From a virus: a stretch of 21,424 bases of DNA. Position 1 is the stretch's first letter. Every line of letters begins with the position of its first letter. The notes below the pieces were generated by a model that worked only from the letters and a program-made list of their open reading frames with translations, had not been told where the DNA came from and searched no databases. Below, piece after piece: positions 1-7,753 of this stretch. Where the stretch lies: positions 1-21,424 of IMG/VR virus record IMGVR_UViG_3300022422_000001, one strand, 5' to 3'. The translations under genes were made by a program, and so were the position numbers.

Positions 1-495
1 ATGGACGAGGACGCTTCCTCGAAGTGGGCCGCCGTCGCCGCGGATTATGCCGCAGGCAAGCTGACGGTGGCGCAAATCTGTACGCAATACGGAATCACCC
101 GAAAGGCGTTATATGCACATGCGCGGGAGCAGGGCTGGCCCCTGCGCAGCGGTCGCGCACGGAGGTCTGCCGGTGGAGCCGGACGCCGACGTGAGCCCCA
201 CACGGCGCGCAAGGCGCTGATCGCCCGGCTTTACAAGGCGCTGGAGCGGAAAATGAGTCAATTCGAGTCGCGCCTGCCCAATGGCGCACAAACAGCGGCG
301 GATCATGAACGTGACACGCGAACCCTCAATACGATGGTGCGGCTGTTCGAGCGGCTCAGCGCGCTCGACGAGAAGGCTGAAACCGGCGGGGCTTCCGGCC
401 ACGACAACAGCGTGGGCGTGAACGCCGATGCGCGAGCCCTGCGCGAAGACCTTGCGCGACGCCTTGAGCGCCTGCGCGCCGAACACGCTGAGTGA
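1..495 (+). CDS. Small-terminase-like HTH protein (GTA gp1 position)
   Basis: The 164-residue protein has a helix-turn-helix near residues 18-46 (LTVAQICTQYGITRKALYAHA), followed by a basic stretch (about 48-66) and an alpha-helical C-terminal half ending in a charged helix. Small terminase subunits bind packaging DNA through such an N-terminal HTH and oligomerise through helices. The gene lies directly upstream of, and overlaps, the large terminase, which is the terS position in RcGTA-like clusters and siphophages. The first codon is base 1 of the window, so a longer N-terminus cannot be excluded. Role is inferred from position and HTH; a regulatory protein is the alternative. Confidence 0.6.
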   Translation: MDEDASSKWAAVAADYAAGKLTVAQICTQYGITRKALYAHAREQGWPLRSGRARRSAGGAGRRREPHTARKALIARLYKALERKMSQFESRLPNGAQTAADHERDTRTLNTMVRLFERLSALDEKAETGGASGHDNSVGVNADARALREDLARRLERLRAEHAE

Positions 496-1777
496 TGCGT
501 TCATCGGCTCGCTGAGCGCGCGTGAAATTCACTTCCTCCTGCATGACTGGCAGATCTGGGCGCGGACCGATCAGCTCCCGCCAGCGGCCGCACAAGGCGG
601 TGGGCCGTGGACGACCTGGCTTTTGCTCGGCGGGCGCGGCAGCGGCAAGACGCGGGCCGGGGCCGAATGGGTGCGCGGCGTGGCGCTGGGGCGCGCGCCG
701 TTTTCTGAGCGGCCGGCCGGGCGTATTGCGCTGGTGGCCGACACGCTGGACGATGGCCGCGCGGTGATGGTCGAAGGCGTCTCGGGCCTGATGAGCATTC
801 ACCCGCAGGATGAGCGTCCGCAGTTTCACAAGACCAGGCATGAAGTTGAGTGGGCCAACGGCGCGCGCGCCCGGCTGTTTTCGGCGAGCGATCCGGACAG
901 CCTGCGCGGCCCACAGTTCGATGCGGCCTGGTGCGACGAGCTTGCGAAGTGGCCGCGCGCGGACCGCGCCTGGGACATGCTGCAATTCGGCCTGCGGCTG
1001 GGCGAGCGCCCGCGCCAAATCGTGACCACGACGCCGCGCCCGATCCCGCTCATCAAGCGGCTTATTGCCGATCCGCGGACGGCGGTGACGCGTGCGGCGA
1101 CATCGGCAAATACCGCAAATCTCGCGCCGGCTTTCCTGGACGCGATCGTTGGACGCTATCAAGGCACGCGGCTTGGCCGCCAGGAACTTGATGGCGAGAT
1201 TATCGAGGATCGCGCGGACAGCCTTTGGCGGCGAGACGCGATTGAGGGGGCGCGAGTGAAATCGCCGCCCCCTCTTTCGCGCATCGTGGTGGCGGTCGAT
1301 CCGCCTGTGACGAGCGGGCAGGGCGCCGACGCCTGCGGGATCATCGCGGCGGGCCGAGGCGAAGACGGCCGGGCCTACGTGCTTGCTGATGGGACGGTGC
1401 AGGGCGCACGGCCCACGGTCTGGGCGGGTGCTGCGACGCGGCTTTACGACAGCCTTGAGGCCGACTGCATCGTCGCGGAGGTCAATCAGGGCGGTGAACT
1501 CGTCACCGATGTCCTGGCGCAGGTCGCGCCGCAGGCCGCGATCCGCATGGTGCGCGCCGGACGGGGCAAATACGCCCGCGCCGAGCCGGTCGCGGCGCTT
1601 TATGAGCGCGGGCTTGTGTCCCATGCCGGCCTCTTCCCGGCGCTGGAGGACGAGATGTGCGCCTTCGGTCCCGACGGGCTGGAGGCCGGTAGCCCGGACC
1701 GCGTCGATGCGCTGGTCTGGGCCTTGAGCGATCTCATGCTCGGCACGGCGAAGCCGCCGCGCCTGCGCAGTTTTTGA
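428..1777 (+). CDS. terL: Phage/GTA terminase large subunit (packaging ATPase-nuclease)
   Basis: This is the motor that pumps DNA into the prohead and cuts it. The 449-residue product has a Walker A GGRGSGKT at 68-75, a Walker B-type AAWCDE at 166-171 and a coupling-type TTTPRP at 200-205. The C-terminal RNase H-like nuclease has acidic residues D291 (VAVDPP), E351 (IVAEVNQGG) and D427 (DRVDALVWAL). Length and motif order fit the RcGTA gp2 / Terminase_6 family. The ATG at 428 gives a 68-nt overlap with the preceding gene and lacks a good Shine-Dalgarno; in-frame TTG codons at 452 and 464 are alternative starts. All catalytic motifs look intact. Confidence 0.95.
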   Translation: MREPCAKTLRDALSACAPNTLSDAFIGSLSAREIHFLLHDWQIWARTDQLPPAAAQGGGPWTTWLLLGGRGSGKTRAGAEWVRGVALGRAPFSERPAGRIALVADTLDDGRAVMVEGVSGLMSIHPQDERPQFHKTRHEVEWANGARARLFSASDPDSLRGPQFDAAWCDELAKWPRADRAWDMLQFGLRLGERPRQIVTTTPRPIPLIKRLIADPRTAVTRAATSANTANLAPAFLDAIVGRYQGTRLGRQELDGEIIEDRADSLWRRDAIEGARVKSPPPLSRIVVAVDPPVTSGQGADACGIIAAGRGEDGRAYVLADGTVQGARPTVWAGAATRLYDSLEADCIVAEVNQGGELVTDVLAQVAPQAAIRMVRAGRGKYARAEPVAALYERGLVSHAGLFPALEDEMCAFGPDGLEAGSPDRVDALVWALSDLMLGTAKPPRLRSF

Positions 1778-1804
1778 TCTCATACCCCAACTTCTGGAGG
1801 TTTC

Positions 1805-3001
1805 ATGAGCCGCATCACCGACGCGCTGACGCGTTGGCTCGGCGCGCCGCCGCTTGAGCGCCGGGGCAACTTGGCCGGGCCGTTCCTCGCGTTTAAGGGT
1901 CACGCCCAGCCGGTATGGTCGCCGCGCAATGCCGGGGCGATGGCCCGCGAGGGTTTCATGAAGAACCCGGTCGTGTATCGCTCGGTGCGGATGATCGCCG
2001 AGGCTGCCGCTTCGGTCCCGCTGCGCCTGTTCGACGGGGCGGACGAGCTCGAAGCCCACCCGCTTATGGACTTGCTGGCGCGGCCCAATGCCGGCGAATG
2101 CGCGCCCGACCTCTTTGAAGCCTGGTACGGTTCGCTGCTGATTTCGGGCAACGCCTTCATGGAGGCGGTGGCACTTGAGGGGCAACCGCGCGAGTTGCAT
2201 GTGCTGCGTTCCGATCGGATGCGCATTGTGCCCGGCGCGGATGGCTGGCCCTGCGCGTATGAATATCAGGCGGATGGTCAGACTCTGCGCTTCGACCAGG
2301 AGGTCGCCGGGGTGCGCCCGATCCTGCACATGCGCCAGTATCACCCGGTCAACGATCATTACGGCATGAGCCCGCTGGAGGCCGCCGCGATGGCGATCGA
2401 CATCCACAACGCCGCCTCGGGCTGGAACAAGGCGCTTCTCGACAACGCCGCGCAGCCTTCGGGCGCGCTGGTCTATTCCGCCGGTGACGGACACCTGACC
2501 GAGGAGCAATACGAGCGGCTCAAGACCGAGCTTGAGGCGACCTACGCGGGCGCGCGTAACGCCGGACGGCCGATGCTGCTGGAAGGCGGGCTGGACTGGA
2601 AGATGATGTCGATGAGCCCGCGCGACATGGACTTCATCAGCGCGAAGAACCTGGCCGCGCGCGAAATCGCCCTGGCTTTAGGCGTGCCGCCAATGCTGCT
2701 GGGCATTCCCGGCGACAACACCTTCTCGAACTATCAGGAGGCCAACCGGAGCTTCTGGCGTCAGACGGTATTACCGCTGGTGAACCGCACGCTGCAGGCG
2801 CTGGGCGGCTGGCTCGGCCCGGCTTATGGCGAGGGGCTGGCGCTGAAACCCGCACTCGACCGGATCGATGCGCTGTCCACCGAGCGCGCGGCGCTCTGGG
2901 AGCGGGTGGAGGATGCCTCCTTCCTGACGATCAACGAAAAGCGCGCCGCGATCGGCTACGGCCCGGTCGAGGGCGGCGACGAGTTGGCAAGCGCGACCTG
3001 A
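1805..3001 (+). CDS. Portal protein, HK97 family
   Basis: The 398-residue protein forms the dodecameric ring through which DNA enters and leaves the head. Portal-family features include FMKNPVVYRSVRMIAEAAASVPLRL (51-75, described by its key residues N54, R59 and P72), the HPVNDHYGMSPLEAA segment (180-194), the LLDNAAQPSGAL turn (211-222) and the conserved PPMLLGIPGDNTFSNYQEAN stretch (295-314). GGAGG at 1796-1800 sits 4 nt before the ATG, so the start is well supported. It lies between terminase and protease, as in RcGTA and HK97-type phages. Confidence 0.95.
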   Translation: MSRITDALTRWLGAPPLERRGNLAGPFLAFKGHAQPVWSPRNAGAMAREGFMKNPVVYRSVRMIAEAAASVPLRLFDGADELEAHPLMDLLARPNAGECAPDLFEAWYGSLLISGNAFMEAVALEGQPRELHVLRSDRMRIVPGADGWPCAYEYQADGQTLRFDQEVAGVRPILHMRQYHPVNDHYGMSPLEAAAMAIDIHNAASGWNKALLDNAAQPSGALVYSAGDGHLTEEQYERLKTELEATYAGARNAGRPMLLEGGLDWKMMSMSPRDMDFISAKNLAAREIALALGVPPMLLGIPGDNTFSNYQEANRSFWRQTVLPLVNRTLQALGGWLGPAYGEGLALKPALDRIDALSTERAALWERVEDASFLTINEKRAAIGYGPVEGGDELASAT

Positions 3002-3006
3002 ACCTA

Positions 3007-3606
3007 ATGAAAAACCTGGCCTTAAAGCGCGCGGAGCCGCCGCGCGTGCGCGAGCGTGCGCCTCTGCGCGTGAGCGAGAGCGACGGGCGTGTGGAAGGTT
3101 ACGCCAGCCTTTTCGGCGTGCCCGATCATGGCGGCGACGTCGTCATGCCCGGCGCGTTCGCCGCGAGCCTGAAACGGCGTGCCCCGCGCGAAATTCGCTT
3201 CCTGTTCCAGCACGACCCGGCTCAGCCGATCGGCGTCTGGGACGAGATCCGCGAGGACAAGCACGGGCTTTATGTGCGCGGACGGCTGATCGGCGGGGTG
3301 GCGCGGGCACGCGAGATCGCGGCTCTGCTGCGCGCCGGCGGCCTCGACGGGCTGTCGATCGGCTTTCGCACGGTCCGGGCAGACCGCGATCCGCGCCTGC
3401 GCACGCGCCGGCTCCATGAGATCGATCTTTGGGAAATCTCCATCGTGACCTTCCCGATGCTGCCCGGCGCGAAGGTCAGCCGGATCAAACGCGCGAAGCC
3501 GCCCGACGACATCACCGCCCGGCTCGCCGCTGCCTCGCGGGCCCTGCGCAAGCGGCCCCGGCGCAAACCCGATGCCTTCACCTTCACCGAAACGAGGAGA
3601 CCATGA
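3007..3606 (+). CDS. HK97-family prohead protease (peptidase S78)
   Basis: This protease removes the N-terminal scaffold domain of the capsid protein during head maturation. The 199-residue protein has the family pattern: GYASLFGVPDHGGDVVMPGAF (starting at residue 31), catalytic His69 in FLFQHDPAQPIG, catalytic Ser117 in GLDGLSIGF and the conserved LWEISIVTFPM segment at 141-151. The basic tail is usual. It starts 5 nt after the portal stop and its TGA overlaps the capsid ATG (ATGA), implying coupled translation. Confidence 0.94.
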   Translation: MKNLALKRAEPPRVRERAPLRVSESDGRVEGYASLFGVPDHGGDVVMPGAFAASLKRRAPREIRFLFQHDPAQPIGVWDEIREDKHGLYVRGRLIGGVARAREIAALLRAGGLDGLSIGFRTVRADRDPRLRTRRLHEIDLWEISIVTFPMLPGAKVSRIKRAKPPDDITARLAAASRALRKRPRRKPDAFTFTETRRP

Positions 3607-4868
3607 GCGAGACATACACTTCCGACTACGAAACCAAGGCGGAGCCGCAGGTGTCCGCCGTCGAGATGGCGCAGGCCTTCGACGAATTCATGCGCGCCTT
3701 CGAGGCGTTCAAGCAGAGCAACGACGAGCGGCTTGAGCAGATCGAGCAGCGCATGTCCGCCGATGTCGTCACGACCGACAAGCTGGAGCGCATCGACCGC
3801 GCGCTCGACGAGCACAAGCGCACTGTCGATCAGCTCGCGCTGAAGGCCGCGCGTCCGCCGCGCGAAACCGCCGCTGGGCTGGCGCATGGCGCCGTGAGCG
3901 AGCACAAGGCCGCGTTCGACAGTTATGCGCGCACCGGAGACATGGCGAGCTTGCGCGCGCTGGAGCAGAAGGCGCTTTCCGCCGGGACAGGCTCTGATGG
4001 CGGCTTCACCGTGCCGACCGAGGTGGAAAGCACCATCATGCGCGCGCTCACCGAAATTTCGCCGATCCGCGCCATCGCGGGCAACCGGCAGGTGTCGAGC
4101 ATGAGCTTCAAGAAGCCGTTCGCGCGCACGGGCGCGGCCGCCGGCTGGGTCGCTGAGACCGGCACGCGCAGCGAGACCGGAACGCCCGTTCTCGAAGAAC
4201 TCGACTTCCCGACCATGGAACTCTACGCGATGCCCGCGGCGACCCAGACGCTTCTGGATGACTCCGCCGTGGACATCGAGCAATGGATTGCGGACGAGGT
4301 GCGCATCGCCTTCGCCGCGCAGGAAAACACCGCTTTCGTCAGCGGCAACGGCAGCGACAAGCCGAAGGGTTTTCTCGACTACACGCAGGTCGCGGACGGT
4401 TCCTGGAGCTGGGAGAACATCGGCTACATCGCCACCGGCGTGGACGGCGATTTCGCCGGTACCGACCCGGAACACGCGCTGTTCGACCTGATCTACACGC
4501 TGAACGCCGGCTATCGCGGCAATGCCTCCTGGGTCATGAACCGCTCGACGCAGGCCGAAGTGCGCAAGATCAAGGACGGCGACGGCAACTACATCTGGCA
4601 GCCGGCGACAGAGGCCGGGGCGCGGCCCATGTTGCTTGGCTTCCCGATCGTGGAAACCGAGGACATGCCGAGCATCGGCTCGGACGCCACGGCGATCGCG
4701 TTCGGTGATTTTCAGCGCGGCTATCTCGTGGTGGACCGCATCGGCATCCGCGTGCTGCGCGATCCGTTTTCCTCCAAGCCCTACGTGCTGTTCTACACAA
4801 CCAAGCGCGTCGGCGGCGGGGTGCAGGACTTCGGCGCGATCAAGCTGCTGAAGTTCGGCACGTCGTAA
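3603..4868 (+). CDS. Major capsid protein, HK97 fold
   Basis: The 421-residue product builds the head shell. Residues 15-80 are charged and heptad-like, fitting a coiled-coil scaffold (delta) domain that the upstream protease would remove. The HK97-fold core starts around LSAGTGSDGGFTVPTEVEST (125-144). Core family motifs follow, including AGWVAETGTRSETG and the ALFDLIYTLNAGYRGNASWVMNR region (P-domain). The open frame extends upstream to 3429, but the ATG at 3603 is preferred: it is preceded by GAGGAGA and overlaps the protease stop by 4 nt. The exact cleavage site is not visible. The gene is followed by a hairpin-rich 212-nt gap. Confidence 0.95.
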   Translation: MSETYTSDYETKAEPQVSAVEMAQAFDEFMRAFEAFKQSNDERLEQIEQRMSADVVTTDKLERIDRALDEHKRTVDQLALKAARPPRETAAGLAHGAVSEHKAAFDSYARTGDMASLRALEQKALSAGTGSDGGFTVPTEVESTIMRALTEISPIRAIAGNRQVSSMSFKKPFARTGAAAGWVAETGTRSETGTPVLEELDFPTMELYAMPAATQTLLDDSAVDIEQWIADEVRIAFAAQENTAFVSGNGSDKPKGFLDYTQVADGSWSWENIGYIATGVDGDFAGTDPEHALFDLIYTLNAGYRGNASWVMNRSTQAEVRKIKDGDGNYIWQPATEAGARPMLLGFPIVETEDMPSIGSDATAIAFGDFQRGYLVVDRIGIRVLRDPFSSKPYVLFYTTKRVGGGVQDFGAIKLLKFGTS

Positions 4869-4907
4869 CATTGGCCCATGCCCTGGCCGGTCGCGGGCCG
4901 CGGCGGC

Positions 4908-5066
4908 TTTTTCGCTTTCCGGCGGACATCCGCCCGCCGGTTACGCCCCAACGGACCGGCGGCCAGGGGGCCCCTTCAGAGTATTACTTTGATGGGACCC
5001 CGCCAGTCGGCCGCCCAGCGCGCCCTAGAGCGCGCTGGGGTCGCATCCAGCTTAGATTTTCCAAAA
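4908..5066 (+). repeat. Hairpin-chain intergenic element, copy A (degenerate)
   Basis: This is the gap between the capsid and connector genes. A TTTTTCG end (4908-4914) precedes hairpin I, stem CCGGCGG/CCGCCGG at 4919-4925 and 4934-4940, with ACATCCG in the loop, then TTACG. Further right, a GCC-AGTC-GGC remnant (5002-5011) precedes a perfect 10-bp hairpin, CCCAGCGCGC/GCGCGCTGGG, at 5014-5039. A CCAAAAAACGGGG leader just before the next gene resembles the right end of the other copies. The middle part is not symmetric, so this copy looks decayed. Small open frames across it (4871-5090) consist of repeat sequence and are not called. Confidence 0.75.
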
Positions 5067-5080
5067 AACGGGGATGAGCC

Positions 5081-5656
5081 ATGCCGCTAGTGCTGACGGC
5101 CGCGCCCGCTGCTGAGCCGGTGAGTGTTTCCGAGGCGAAGCAATATCTGCGCATTGACAGCGCCGTCGAAGACCCGGTGGTTGCCAGCCTGATCCTCGCG
5201 GCCCGGCTGCATATCGAGGGCGCGCTGGATATCGCGATGGTGACACAGAGTTGGACGCTGGTCCTCGATCAGTGGCCGGCTGACGGTCGCGTATCGGTCC
5301 CGCTCGGGCCGCTGCAGGGCGTCGACTCCGTCAAGGTCCATGACGCAGACGAGGTTGCTCAGACCGTCTCGCCGCAGACGTATGTGGTTGATCTCTCCTC
5401 GCTGCGCCCGCGACTGGTGCGCAATTCCGGCGCTGTCTGGCCAACGCCCGGCCGGCCGGCGAATGGCATCGAGATCGCCGTAACGGCGGGCTACGGGGAT
5501 ACGCCCGAGACGGTGCCACAGCCGATCCGCCAGGCGGTGCTGCTGCTCGCCGCGCACTGGTATGAGCAGCGCGAGCCGGTTGTCTTTGACCAGCCGGATG
5601 AGCTGCCGCACGGCGTCGCGGACTTGCTGAAGCCTTATCGGCAGGTGCGGCTTTGA
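5081..5656 (+). CDS. Head-tail connector/adaptor (GTA gp6-like, phiE125 gp8 family)
   Basis: The 191-residue protein resembles head-tail adaptors that bind under the portal. Its N-terminal helical region starts EPVSVSEAKQYLRID (11-25) and continues with a helix typical of gp6 connectors (VASLILAARLHIEGAL). A central beta-rich region carries the PLGPLQGVDSVKVHD motif, and the C-terminal helical LPQPIRQAVLLLAAHWYEQRE-like segment is a hallmark of the phiE125 gp8 / RcGTA gp6 family. The chosen ATG follows GGGGATGAGCC; an ATG 8 nt earlier is out of frame. The stop overlaps the next gene's start. Confidence 0.85.
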   Translation: MPLVLTAAPAAEPVSVSEAKQYLRIDSAVEDPVVASLILAARLHIEGALDIAMVTQSWTLVLDQWPADGRVSVPLGPLQGVDSVKVHDADEVAQTVSPQTYVVDLSSLRPRLVRNSGAVWPTPGRPANGIEIAVTAGYGDTPETVPQPIRQAVLLLAAHWYEQREPVVFDQPDELPHGVADLLKPYRQVRL

Positions 5657-5979
5657 GCGCGGGCATCGCAACATTGCGCCAGCGGGTCGTGTTGGAGCGC
5701 CCGGTGCGCGCGGCGGATGACGGCGGCGGCGCGGTCGAGACATGGGAGCAAGTCGCCGAGATCTGGGCGATGATAAAGGCCCAATCAGGCAAGGAGGCCG
5801 TCGAGGCCGACCGGCTGTCCGGCACCCGCAAGGCCGATGTGACGATCCGCTATCGCGCGGACGTTGCGCCGAACATGCGCTTTCGCTTCGGTGATCGCGT
5901 GCTCGACATCCACGCGGTGCTCGATGAGGACGGCCGCCGCAGCTTCCTGAAGTGCAGTTGTGAGGAGCGCGACCTGTGA
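5653..5979 (+). CDS. Head closure/stopper protein (GTA gp7-like, SPP1 gp16 family)
   Basis: The 108-residue protein is a head-completion (stopper) protein of the small beta-barrel type. The IATLRQRVVLERP opening, the GGAVETWEQVAEIWAMIKAQSGKE segment (from about residue 24) and the MRFRFGDRVLDIHAVLDEDGRRSFLKCSCEE ending fit phage head-tail joining proteins. The start is a TTG overlapping the upstream stop (TTGA), and the stop overlaps the next start (GTGA), so the three connector genes are probably translationally coupled. Confidence 0.82.
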   Translation: MSAGIATLRQRVVLERPVRAADDGGGAVETWEQVAEIWAMIKAQSGKEAVEADRLSGTRKADVTIRYRADVAPNMRFRFGDRVLDIHAVLDEDGRRSFLKCSCEERDL

Positions 5980-6341
5980 GGTTTTCCGTGAGGACGCGGG
6001 GAACGGGGCTGGGCGGCCTCTCGCGTGCGCTGGAGCGCACGGATGCGCTTGAACGCGCGGTGAGGACGGGCGCTGAAGACGTGGCGCAGCAGGCGCGGGA
6101 CGGTCTTGAGCGCGACGGCGGCGCGGGCGCTCAGGTGCTCGCGGACACGCTTGAGGTGACGCGTGCGCGGCAGCCACTCAGTTACCGCGTTGCGACGCGG
6201 GCGCCGCTGGCCTGGTTCCGCGAATTCGGCGCGCTGATGCGGGCGCAGCGGCCCTGGCTCCGTCCGGCGCTCACTCGGGCGCGCGGGCGCATTGTCCGCC
6301 GCATTGCCCAGACCCTGCGCGGCATGGTCTCGCGCCGCTAA
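5976..6341 (+). CDS. HK97 gp10-like tail-completion protein (tentative)
   Basis: The 121-residue, strongly basic protein begins with a GTG start in a GTGA overlap. Its helical N-terminal half (LSRALERTDALERAVRTGAEDVAQQARDGLER) and its C-terminal FGALMRAQRPWLRPALTRARGRIVRRI segment recall HK97 gp10 family proteins, whose 'aRPFLrPA' motif near the C-terminus is typical. Location between stopper and DUF3168 terminator fits that family in siphophages. I do not place it at this position in the RcGTA cluster. Family assignment is by motif and position only. Confidence 0.55.
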   Translation: MRFSVRTRGTGLGGLSRALERTDALERAVRTGAEDVAQQARDGLERDGGAGAQVLADTLEVTRARQPLSYRVATRAPLAWFREFGALMRAQRPWLRPALTRARGRIVRRIAQTLRGMVSRR

Positions 6342-6359
6342 TCATATCCGGAGACAGCC

Positions 6360-6761
6360 ATGAGCAGTTGGGCCTTGCAGCGCGAGGTGTATGCGACGCT
6401 CGCCAACGACACCGCCGTCGCCGCGCTTCTGGGCGGCGCGCGCATTTATGACGATGTCCCGCAGGACACGCCGTTCCCGTTCATCACGCTCGGCACCGCT
6501 TCCGTCAGCGACTGGAGCACGGGCACGGAACCGGGGCTGGAGCACCGCCTCGATGTGCATGTCTGGTCGCGCTACGCGGGCAAGCGCCAGGCCTACGAGG
6601 TGATCGACGCGGTACGCGCCGTTCTCCACGACGCATCGCTCAGCTTGAGCGGAGCGGCTCTGGTCAATCTGCGCTGCCAGTCCTTCGAGGTGCGCCGCGA
6701 CGAGGACGGCGAAACCTATCACGGCGTGGCGCGGTTCCGCGCCGTGACCGAACCCGTTTGA
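6360..6761 (+). CDS. DUF3168 tail terminator (GTA gp8-like)
   Basis: The 133-residue protein has the DUF3168 pattern: a helix ending in LANDTAVAALLGG, then ARIYDDVPQDTPFPFITLG (27-45), HRLDVHVWSRYAGKRQAYEVIDAVRAVLHD and a C-terminal beta strand (YHGVARFRAVTEP). In RcGTA the equivalent protein caps the tail tube against the head. CCGGAGACAGCC precedes the ATG with good spacing. It follows the HK97-gp10-like gene by 18 nt and precedes the tail tube gene by 22 nt. Confidence 0.88.
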   Translation: MSSWALQREVYATLANDTAVAALLGGARIYDDVPQDTPFPFITLGTASVSDWSTGTEPGLEHRLDVHVWSRYAGKRQAYEVIDAVRAVLHDASLSLSGAALVNLRCQSFEVRRDEDGETYHGVARFRAVTEPV

Positions 6762-6783
6762 TCCAGGAAACGAGGAGAGACCC

Positions 6784-7197
6784 ATGAGCGCCCAGAAGGG
6801 CAAGGATCTGCTTTTGAAGGTCGACAGCGACGGCGCGGGCAATTTCCAGACGGTTGCAGGATTGCGCGCGCGCACGCTCGCCTTCAACGCGGCCACCGTT
6901 GACATCACCAATACCGAATCCGCCGGCGCGTGGCGCGAATTGCTCGCCGGAGCGGGCATCAAGACCGCGCGCATCTCCGGAAACGGTGTGTTCAAGGATG
7001 CGCAATCGGACGAGATCGTGCGCGGCTATTTCTTCGACGGCGTCCAGCGCGACTGGCAGGTGATCGTGCCGGATTTCGGTACCGTTGAGGGGCCGTTTCA
7101 GGTCACGACGCTCGAATACGCCGGCCAGCATGACGGCGAGATGACCTTCGAGCTGTCGCTGGAATCGGCCGGCCAACTCAGCTTCACGGGGGTGTAA
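6784..7197 (+). CDS. Major tail (tube) protein, TP901-1/GTA gp9-like
   Basis: The 137-residue beta-rich protein has classic tail tube features: the KGKDLLLKVDSDGAGNFQTVAGLR opening, TVDITNTESAGAWRELLAG (38-56), an ISGNGVFKD turn (64-72) and a repeating-strand C-terminus ending GEMTFELSLESAGQLSFTGV. It stacks in hexamers to form the tail tube. GAGGAGA at 6771-6777 is a strong ribosome binding site, as expected for an abundant structural protein. Confidence 0.93.
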   Translation: MSAQKGKDLLLKVDSDGAGNFQTVAGLRARTLAFNAATVDITNTESAGAWRELLAGAGIKTARISGNGVFKDAQSDEIVRGYFFDGVQRDWQVIVPDFGTVEGPFQVTTLEYAGQHDGEMTFELSLESAGQLSFTGV

Positions 7198-7200
7198 GTC

Positions 7201-7542
7201 ATGGTCAATCCGCATCGCGGCGAGATTGAAGCGGTTCTTGGCGGGCTGCCCTATACGCTGTGCCTGACGCTGGGCGCGCTCGCCGAACTGGAGCACGCCT
7301 TTGGCGAGACGGACATGATGGCGCTTGCCGAACGCTTTCAGAGCGGGCGGATCAGCGCGGGCGATGCGCTCAAGATCATCGGCGCGGGCCTGCGCGGGGC
7401 CGGGCATCAGCTCAGCGATGACGATGTGGCGAAACTGCCCGCGCCCGGTGGCGCGCCGGGGTTCGTCGACATCGTCGCGCGGCTGCTGAACGCAACCTTC
7501 GGAGCCCTCACCGATCAGCGGAGCGAGCCCGATGCCGGGTGA
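7201..7542 (+). CDS. GTA gp10-like tail assembly chaperone
   Basis: The 113-residue protein matches the 'gene transfer agent family protein' group found right after the tail tube gene. Its features are HRGEIEAVLGGLPYTLCLTLGALAELEHAFG at the N-terminus, then a helical region with RISAGDALKIIGAGLRGAG and a Pro/Gly-rich linker. In many siphophages two small overlapping genes here encode chaperones for the tape measure, which fits the 11-nt overlap with the next gene. No slippery frameshift site is apparent. Confidence 0.85.
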   Translation: MVNPHRGEIEAVLGGLPYTLCLTLGALAELEHAFGETDMMALAERFQSGRISAGDALKIIGAGLRGAGHQLSDDDVAKLPAPGGAPGFVDIVARLLNATFGALTDQRSEPDAG

Positions 7543-7753
7543 GCCGTCGCGTCGGCCCTTTCCCTGGGACGAGGCCATGGCAATCGGGCTGGGCGTGTTG
7601 CGGCTTGCACCGCGCGACTTCTGGGCAATGACGCCCGTGGAACTGGCGCGCGCCATCTCGGGATTGAACGGCGGGCTGCCTGCAGCGCCGATGACGCGCG
7701 ATAGCCTCGATGGCTTGATCGCGCGCTTCCCGGACAGAGGATCACATGGCTGA
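7532..7753 (+). CDS. Small tail assembly chaperone (rcc01693/TIGR02216 family)
   Basis: The 73-residue protein has the family signature: FPWDEAMAIGLGVLRLAPRDFWAMTPVELARAISG (described by W12, the LRLAPRDFW core and the TPVEL helix). Members occur in RcGTA-type clusters between gp10 and the tape measure and were originally described as phage-specific. The gene overlaps gp10 by 11 nt and the tape measure start by 8 nt, and so is almost certainly translationally coupled to both. Confidence 0.85.
   Translation: MPGEPSRRPFPWDEAMAIGLGVLRLAPRDFWAMTPVELARAISGLNGGLPAAPMTRDSLDGLIARFPDRGSHG

Noticed and set aside
356-2509. A 717-codon minus-strand frame opposite the terminase and portal genes
   Set aside because: GC-rich coding DNA commonly leaves long antisense frames. 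Its translation is Arg/Ala/Gly-rich without motifs, while the plus strand encodes clear terminase and portal.
3270-4871. A 533-codon minus-strand frame opposite the protease and capsid genes
   Set aside because: Shadow of the capsid gene, with no motif and no ribosome binding site.
7532-7542. Programmed frameshift between the two tail chaperone genes
   Set aside because: The overlap has no slippery heptamer, and the second gene has its own ATG, so simple overlapping translation explains it.
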